DNA from: Amaricoccus solimangrovi
Lineage (GTDB): Bacteria; Pseudomonadota; Alphaproteobacteria; Rhodobacterales; Rhodobacteraceae
NCBI RefSeq assembly: GCF_006385685.1
Contig: NZ_VFRP01000007.1
Coordinates: 62,001 to 126,000 of the forward strand
Length of the DNA stretch: 64,000 bases
Direction of reading: 5' to 3'
The stretch's first letter is position 1. Every line of letters begins with the position of its first letter. The notes beneath the pieces are model-generated. The model searched no databases. It was not told the DNA's origin and saw only the letters and a list, made by a program, of their open reading frames with translations. Made by a program: the position numbers and the translations under genes. Shown here one piece after another: positions 59,942 to 64,000 of this stretch.

Positions 59942-61719
59942 GGCGCCACGACGTAGAGCCCGGGCGCGTCCTCGAGCGCCGGATATCCCCAGCCCGGCGC
60001 CCCGAGCCCCGGCGGCGGCACCGGCTCGCCCGAGCGCCGGGCGAGCCATTCGGCCCAGGCGGTCCACCACGATCCCTCGTGGCGCGGCGCCGCCGCGAGC
60101 CAGGCCTCGGGATCGTGATAGGGGTCATGCGCCGCGGTGGTCCGCAGCCGGTAGTGCCGGCCCGGATGCCCGGGTTCGGAGACCACGCCCGCGTTGTGGC
60201 CGCCGTTGGTGAGCGCGAAGGTCACTTCCGCGTCGAAGAGCAGATGCGCCTTGTAGACCGAGCGCCAGGGCGCGACATGGTCGGTCTCGGTCCCGACCGC
60301 GAAGACCGGGGTCCGGATGTCCGAGAGCGCCACCGCCGCGCCGTCGACCTTGTAGTGCCCCTCCGCCAGCCGGTCCTCGAGGAAGAGCCAGCGCAGGTAT
60401 TCCGAATGCATCCGGTAGGGCAGCCGCGTCGCATCGGCGTTCCAGGCCATCAGGTCGCTCGGCCGCGCCCGCTCGCCCATCAGGTATTCCCGCGTCATCC
60501 GCGACCAGATCAGGTCGTTCGAGCGCAGGAGCTGGAAGGCGCCGGCCATCTGCCAGGTGTCGAGATAGCCCTGCTCCCACATCATGTCCTCGAGGAAGCT
60601 CACCTGGCTCTCGTCGATGAAGAGCGTGAGCTCGCCCGCCTCGGTGAAATCCGACTGCGCCGCGAGCAGCGTCAGCGAGGCGAGCCGGTCGTCGCCGTCG
60701 CGCGCCATCGCCGCCGCGGCGATGGTCAGCAGCGTGCCCCCGAGGCAGTAGCCGCAGGCATGCACCCGCTCGGCCCCGGTGATCGCCGTCGCCGCCTGGA
60801 GCGCCGCCATCTGCCCCTCGCGCAGGTAGTCGTCCATCCCGAGGTCGCGGTCCTCCGCCCCGGGATTGAGCCAGGAGATGATGAAGACCGTGAAGCCCCG
60901 CCCCACCAGATAGCGCACGAGGCTGTTCCCGGGGCTGAGATCGAGAATGTAGTATTTCATGATCCAGGCCGGGGTGATCAGGATCGGCTCCGGCCGCGCC
61001 GTCTCCGTCGTCGGCGCGTACTGGATGAGTTCTATGAGCCGGTTGCGATAGACCACCTTGCCCGGGCTCGCCGCGACGTCCCGGCCGACCTCGAACCCCT
61101 CCGGCCGGGGCACGGCCTGACCGGTCAGCGCGCGGCCCGCGTCCTCGAGCCAGTTACGCGCGCCCTGGACGAAATTCATGCCTCCCGTCTCGCGCGCCCG
61201 CTCCAGCACCTCCGGATTGGTCGGCACGAAATTCGCCGGCGAGAACACGTCGAGCATCTGCCGCGCGGCGAAGGCCACCACCTGCTCGTGCTGGCGCGTG
61301 ACGCCGCGCACGCCCGTGGTCGCGTTCCACCACCATTGCTGCTGCAGCAGGAAGGCCTGGTGGATGAGGTCGAAGGGCGGCTTCGACCAGCCCTCCGCGT
61401 CGAAGCGGCGGTCCTGCGGCAGCGGCGCGATACAACGGTCCGAGGCGCCGCCGGGCAGCGCGTAGTCGCGCAGCCGCGTCGTCTTGCTGAGCGCCTTGCG
61501 CGCCAGTTCCGCCTGTTTCCCCGGCGCCGCGGCGAGATGCGAGGCCCAGTCCGCCCAGGCCGCGCGCAGCGCCGCCGGCGACAGGCCGAGCGTCATCCGC
61601 GCCGCGAGCGCGTTCAGCGCCCGGTCGAAGACCCGCCCCGCCTCGTCGAGCGAGGCGGTGGCGGGCAAGGGGAGCGGACGGGTCCGGCGGACCGGGCCGG
61701 GACGAACTTCGCGATTCAT
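59938..61719 (-). CDS. phaC: Class I poly(3-hydroxyalkanoate) synthase
   Basis: The 593-residue enzyme polymerises 3-hydroxyacyl-CoA into storage granules. It has the lipase-box-like CGYCLGGTLLT with the nucleophile Cys. The class I N-terminal pattern is QAFLLQQQWWWNATTGVRGV, NFVPTNPEVLERARETGGMNFVQGARNWLED. The catalytic Asp/His are in FAVGTETDHVAPWRSVYK and FALTNGGHNAGVV. ATG 61719 has GGAGG 6 nt upstream; the longer frame to 61803 reads non-coding DNA. phaA, phaB and phasin genes are not in the window. It is co-translated with the APH/ATPase fusion gene. Confidence 0.93.
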   Translation of the reverse strand: MNREVRPGPVRRTRPLPLPATASLDEAGRVFDRALNALAARMTLGLSPAALRAAWADWASHLAAAPGKQAELARKALSKTTRLRDYALPGGASDRCIAPLPQDRRFDAEGWSKPPFDLIHQAFLLQQQWWWNATTGVRGVTRQHEQVVAFAARQMLDVFSPANFVPTNPEVLERARETGGMNFVQGARNWLEDAGRALTGQAVPRPEGFEVGRDVAASPGKVVYRNRLIELIQYAPTTETARPEPILITPAWIMKYYILDLSPGNSLVRYLVGRGFTVFIISWLNPGAEDRDLGMDDYLREGQMAALQAATAITGAERVHACGYCLGGTLLTIAAAAMARDGDDRLASLTLLAAQSDFTEAGELTLFIDESQVSFLEDMMWEQGYLDTWQMAGAFQLLRSNDLIWSRMTREYLMGERARPSDLMAWNADATRLPYRMHSEYLRWLFLEDRLAEGHYKVDGAAVALSDIRTPVFAVGTETDHVAPWRSVYKAHLLFDAEVTFALTNGGHNAGVVSEPGHPGRHYRLRTTAAHDPYHDPEAWLAAAPRHEGSWWTAWAEWLARRSGEPVPPPGLGAPGWGYPALEDAPGLYVVAP

Positions 61720-61866
61720 GCGCACCTCCAGTGGGCGACGGCCTCGCCCGGATCCGACGCCGGCCTGCCTGTCACGACGCCCCGCGACCATGACCTGCGT
61801 CAAGCCCCGGCCCGATGCAACCGGGGACCGGCCGCCCGCGGGGCCGGGCGGGCGGCCGGTCCCGCC

Positions 61867-62457
61867 TCAGCCCGCCCCGGCGCCGATCAGCGCGCGCAGC
61901 TTCGCCACCGCGCTCCCGGTCTCCTCGCGATAGCCGATGTTCCGGACGAAACGCCCGTCGCGGTCGAAGAGCATCACGAAGGAGGAATGATCCATCGTGT
62001 AGCCCCCGTCCGAGAGCGGAACCTTCCGCGCATAGACGCGGAAGGCCGCGAGCGCCTCGTCGACCTCCGCCCGCGTGCCCCCCGCGCCGGTGACGCCCGG
62101 GCTCCACGAGAGGTAGTCGCGAAGCCCGTCGACCGAATCGCGCTCCGGATCGACCGTCACGAACCAGAAGCGCAAGTCGCGCGCCTCCGCCCCCAGTTCC
62201 TCCCGCCAGGTTCCGATCTCGCCCAGCGTCGTCGGGCAGATGTCGGGGCAATGGGTGAAGCCGAAGAAGACGGCGGAGGGATGCCCCTCGAGCGAGGCTT
62301 CGGTGAAGGTGCTCCCGTCCGTCGCGGTCAGCGCGTAGCCGCCCCGGCCGGGCGCGCCCGCCTCGGGATCCGGTGCCCGGAGGAAGAGGACGGCGGCGGC
62401 GACGGCCGCCAGCGCGGCGGCGGCGACGAGGATCCGTTCGAAGGCCCCGCGTCCCAT
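61867..62457 (-). CDS. SCO1/SenC-family copper protein
   Basis: The 196-residue protein has an N-terminal membrane anchor (ILVAAAALAAVAAAVLFLRA) and a periplasmic thioredoxin-like domain. The copper motif is FGFTHCPDICPTTL (Cys70, Cys74), with the distal His in YTMDHSSFVMLFD. It delivers copper to the CuA site of cytochrome c oxidase. It lies 5 bp after the PCuAC gene, in the same operon. Confidence 0.92.
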   Translation of the reverse strand: MGRGAFERILVAAAALAAVAAAVLFLRAPDPEAGAPGRGGYALTATDGSTFTEASLEGHPSAVFFGFTHCPDICPTTLGEIGTWREELGAEARDLRFWFVTVDPERDSVDGLRDYLSWSPGVTGAGGTRAEVDEALAAFRVYARKVPLSDGGYTMDHSSFVMLFDRDGRFVRNIGYREETGSAVAKLRALIGAGAG

Positions 62458-62462
62458 CGGCG

Positions 62463-62978
62463 CTACTCCCCCGCTCCGGGGAAGTCCTCCGCGTCGGGCG
62501 CGAGAACGGCGAGCGGCACGGTGACCTCCCCCGCCCTCTCGAAGGTGAGCGTGACCTCGATCCGCGCGCCTTCGACCAGCGGCGCCTTCAGATCCATGAA
62601 CATCACGTGATAGCCGCCGGGCCGGAGCGCGACCGTCGCGCCGGCCGGGATCGGCAGGCCCTGGGCGAGCTCGCGCATCCTCATCACGCCCTCGGCCATC
62701 GCCATCTCGTGGAGCTGGGTGACGCCGGCCGCGGGCGAACGCGCGCCGACGAGCCTGTCGTCCCGCCCGGTGGCGTTGGTGATCACCATGAAGCCGCCCG
62801 CGACAGGCGCGCCGGGCCGCGTCGCGCGGGTGAAGCCCCGGGCGACCGAGAGCGCCTCGGCCGGGGCGGTGGCGGTGGCAGCCGCGGCGCCATGGTCATG
62901 GCCCTCATGCGCCCTCGCGCAGAGCGGCGAGGAGAGAACGAGGGCGGCGGCCATGCCGGCGCGAAGAAGGTTGGACAT
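62463..62978 (-). CDS. Periplasmic copper chaperone PCuAC
   Basis: The 171-residue secreted protein has a signal peptide (MSNLLRAGMAAALVLSSPLC, ARA cleavage) and a His-rich stretch right after it (HEGHDHG). The cupredoxin-like PCuAC domain has copper ligands in LHEMAMAEGVMRM and PGGYHVMFMDLK. It captures Cu(I) and works with SCO proteins on CuA assembly, matching the gene immediately downstream. ATG 62978 has GGGAGAAA upstream. Confidence 0.92.
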   Translation of the reverse strand: MSNLLRAGMAAALVLSSPLCARAHEGHDHGAAAATATAPAEALSVARGFTRATRPGAPVAGGFMVITNATGRDDRLVGARSPAAGVTQLHEMAMAEGVMRMRELAQGLPIPAGATVALRPGGYHVMFMDLKAPLVEGARIEVTLTFERAGEVTVPLAVLAPDAEDFPGAGE

Positions 62979-63122
62979 GGGTTTCTCCCATTCGATGAAA
63001 TGTTCCGGGCCGTGAAAATGCCGGGAGCGGAGCGTGAGCGGAGCGCAGGCGCCCGCGCCTCGCTCCGGGCGAGACACGGCGACGGCGGCGCGCCGGGGCG
63101 CATCGCCCGGCGTGGAAACATC

Positions 63123-63476
63123 TCAGGCGGCGGGAGGCGCGCGGGGCGGCGGCCGGGCGGCGCGGGGGCGGCCGGCGGGAACGAGATCCCGGTCGGCGCG
63201 CGCGGCGGGGCCGGGGACGGGCGCCAGGACCGGCGCGGCCGCGATCCGCTGGGCCGTGTCGGCCGCGTGCGCCAGAACGCAGTGGTCGGAATGCTCGACC
63301 ACCGGGACCGCGTCGCCCTCCTCGTCGATCCGGATGGTCCGGAGCGCGTCGCCGGTGCAGATGACGATGGTCCGGACGCCCGGCGCGGCGAAGGCGAGCA
63401 CGGCCGACACCCTCGGCGCCAGCAGGCCGAGGATGGTCAGGACGATCAGCAGGGATCGGGCCAGACGCGCGGACAT
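63123..63476 (-). CDS. Small secreted protein, DUF2946-like
   Basis: The 117-residue protein has an N-terminal hydrophobic signal or anchor (RLARSLLIVLTILGLLAPRVSA). A VRTIVICTGDALRTIRIDEEGDAV segment and HSDHCVLAHAAD follow, with Cys and His that could bind copper. The tail is Pro/Ala/Arg-rich. The CTGD and HCxxC-like layout is reminiscent of DUF2946 proteins near copper genes, here incomplete. It precedes the PCuAC gene on the same strand by 144 bp, so a copper role is inferred. Confidence 0.6.
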   Translation of the reverse strand: MSARLARSLLIVLTILGLLAPRVSAVLAFAAPGVRTIVICTGDALRTIRIDEEGDAVPVVEHSDHCVLAHAADTAQRIAAAPVLAPVPGPAARADRDLVPAGRPRAARPPPRAPPAA

Positions 63477-63616
63477 GCGCCCTTATGGGCCAGGCGCGGG
63501 GCGGCGCCAACGGGTACCTGCGTGGCGGATGGGCGCGGCGCCCGGCGTTCACGAAGCCGCGCGCCCCTTCAAGCGCGGCCCCCGGCGCGGCAGAATGGCG
63601 GCGGGAGGATCCTGCC

Positions 63617-64000
63617 ATGATCGAGATACGAGACACCGGTGAAACCGGGCTGCTGGAAATCCGGATGAAGGCCCCGGTCACCGACGGGGATTACCGCGAG
63701 ACGCTGATCCCCGCCATCGACGCGGCCATCGCCGCGGGGGACCGGCTGCGCCTGCTCGCCGTCATCGAGGCCGGGCTTTCCGACTTCACCCTCGGCGCCG
63801 TGCTCCAGGACGCGCGCACGGGGATCAAGCACTGGCACGGTTTCGACCGCGTCGCGATCGTCTCCGACAATGCCTCGATCACCCGGACGGTCGGCGCCGT
63901 CTCGGTCTTCATGCCCTGCCCGGTGGCGACCTTCGCGACCGGCGCGACCGAGGAGGCCCGCCGCTGGCTGCGCGAGAGCCTCGGCAGCATCCAGCGCGAG
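63617..64000 (+). CDS. SpoIIAA/STAS-like protein, truncated by the window edge
   Basis: At least 128 residues are open to the right edge: MIEIRDTGETGLLEIRMKAP, VTDGDYRETLIPAIDAAIA, LSDFTLGAVLQDARTGIKHWHGFDRVAIVSDNASI. This is the pattern of STAS/SEC14-like SpoIIAA family proteins (DUF3478), soluble and of unknown function. GGAGGAT precedes the ATG. It is divergent from the copper genes. Confidence 0.8.
   Translation, partial: MIEIRDTGETGLLEIRMKAPVTDGDYRETLIPAIDAAIAAGDRLRLLAVIEAGLSDFTLGAVLQDARTGIKHWHGFDRVAIVSDNASITRTVGAVSVFMPCPVATFATGATEEARRWLRESLGSIQRE

Overview
The window is very GC-rich, densely packed chromosomal DNA. Its gene content points to an alphaproteobacterium of the Rhodobacterales: an assimilatory sulfate cluster with DUF934 and DUF2849 genes, a class I PHA synthase, S-formylglutathione hydrolase, SCO1/PCuAC copper chaperones, and Lrp-type regulators beside metabolic genes. 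That placement is inferred from protein families only. No rRNA, CRISPR array, prophage, transposase or plasmid replication gene was seen.

Layout. 0-2 kb: end of a sulfate ABC transporter (cysW, a short cysA). 2-12 kb: excalibur lipoprotein, GH13 alpha-glucosidase, GT4 glycosyltransferase, two MFS exporters, an Lrp regulator divergent from a thiamine-diphosphate E1-type dehydrogenase. 12-20 kb: purine-type catabolic block (guanine deaminase, NCS2 permease, molybdenum hydroxylase with separate FAD subunit, divergent LysR). 20-24 kb: M20 peptidase, then a reactive-sulfur island (Crp/Fnr regulator, leader RNA with a 43-codon ORF, two YeeE/YedE half-transporters, persulfide dioxygenase). 24-27 kb: CHASE4-type histidine kinase, receiver-only response regulator, SET-domain protein next to an AT-rich patch. 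27-33 kb: formaldehyde detoxification, housekeeping and stress genes (fghA, DUF188, NUDIX, hslO, AI-2E transporter, arfB), and a queuosine-precursor transporter with a candidate preQ1 riboswitch. 33-38 kb: sulfite/APS reduction and siroheme synthesis under a divergent Lrp regulator. 38-45 kb: sulfurtransferase-like protein, a nitrilase-fold protein lacking catalytic residues, tRNA-Gln(CTG), aminotransferase, a PadR-DUF2218 fusion behind four 17-bp repeats, a DUF4239-type membrane protein, an LLM flavin oxidoreductase. 45-58 kb: a large sugar-acid uptake and catabolism locus (sialidase-like BNR protein, dipeptide-type ABC transporter, Fe-alcohol dehydrogenase, DapA-family lyase, D-2-hydroxyacid dehydrogenase, Ldh-family dehydrogenase, GntR, DUF1537 kinase, PdxA2). 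58-64 kb: APH/ATPase fusion, PHA synthase, copper delivery genes, a STAS-like protein cut by the window edge.

Recurrent non-coding structure is the most distinctive feature. Seven copies of a REP-like hairpin (GTAG foot, 7-bp arms, 4-nt centre) lie at or near gene ends. In four copies the TAG of the GTAG foot is the stop codon of the adjacent gene, and in a fifth the centre supplies a TGA. Two copies flank a 15-bp minisatellite. Other candidates for new regulation are the reactive-sulfur leader RNA, a four-hairpin array before an MFS gene, the 17-bp iteron-like operator, and an 18-codon ORF with a near-perfect Shine-Dalgarno sequence. All functional assignments rest on reading motifs by eye; no database search was possible.
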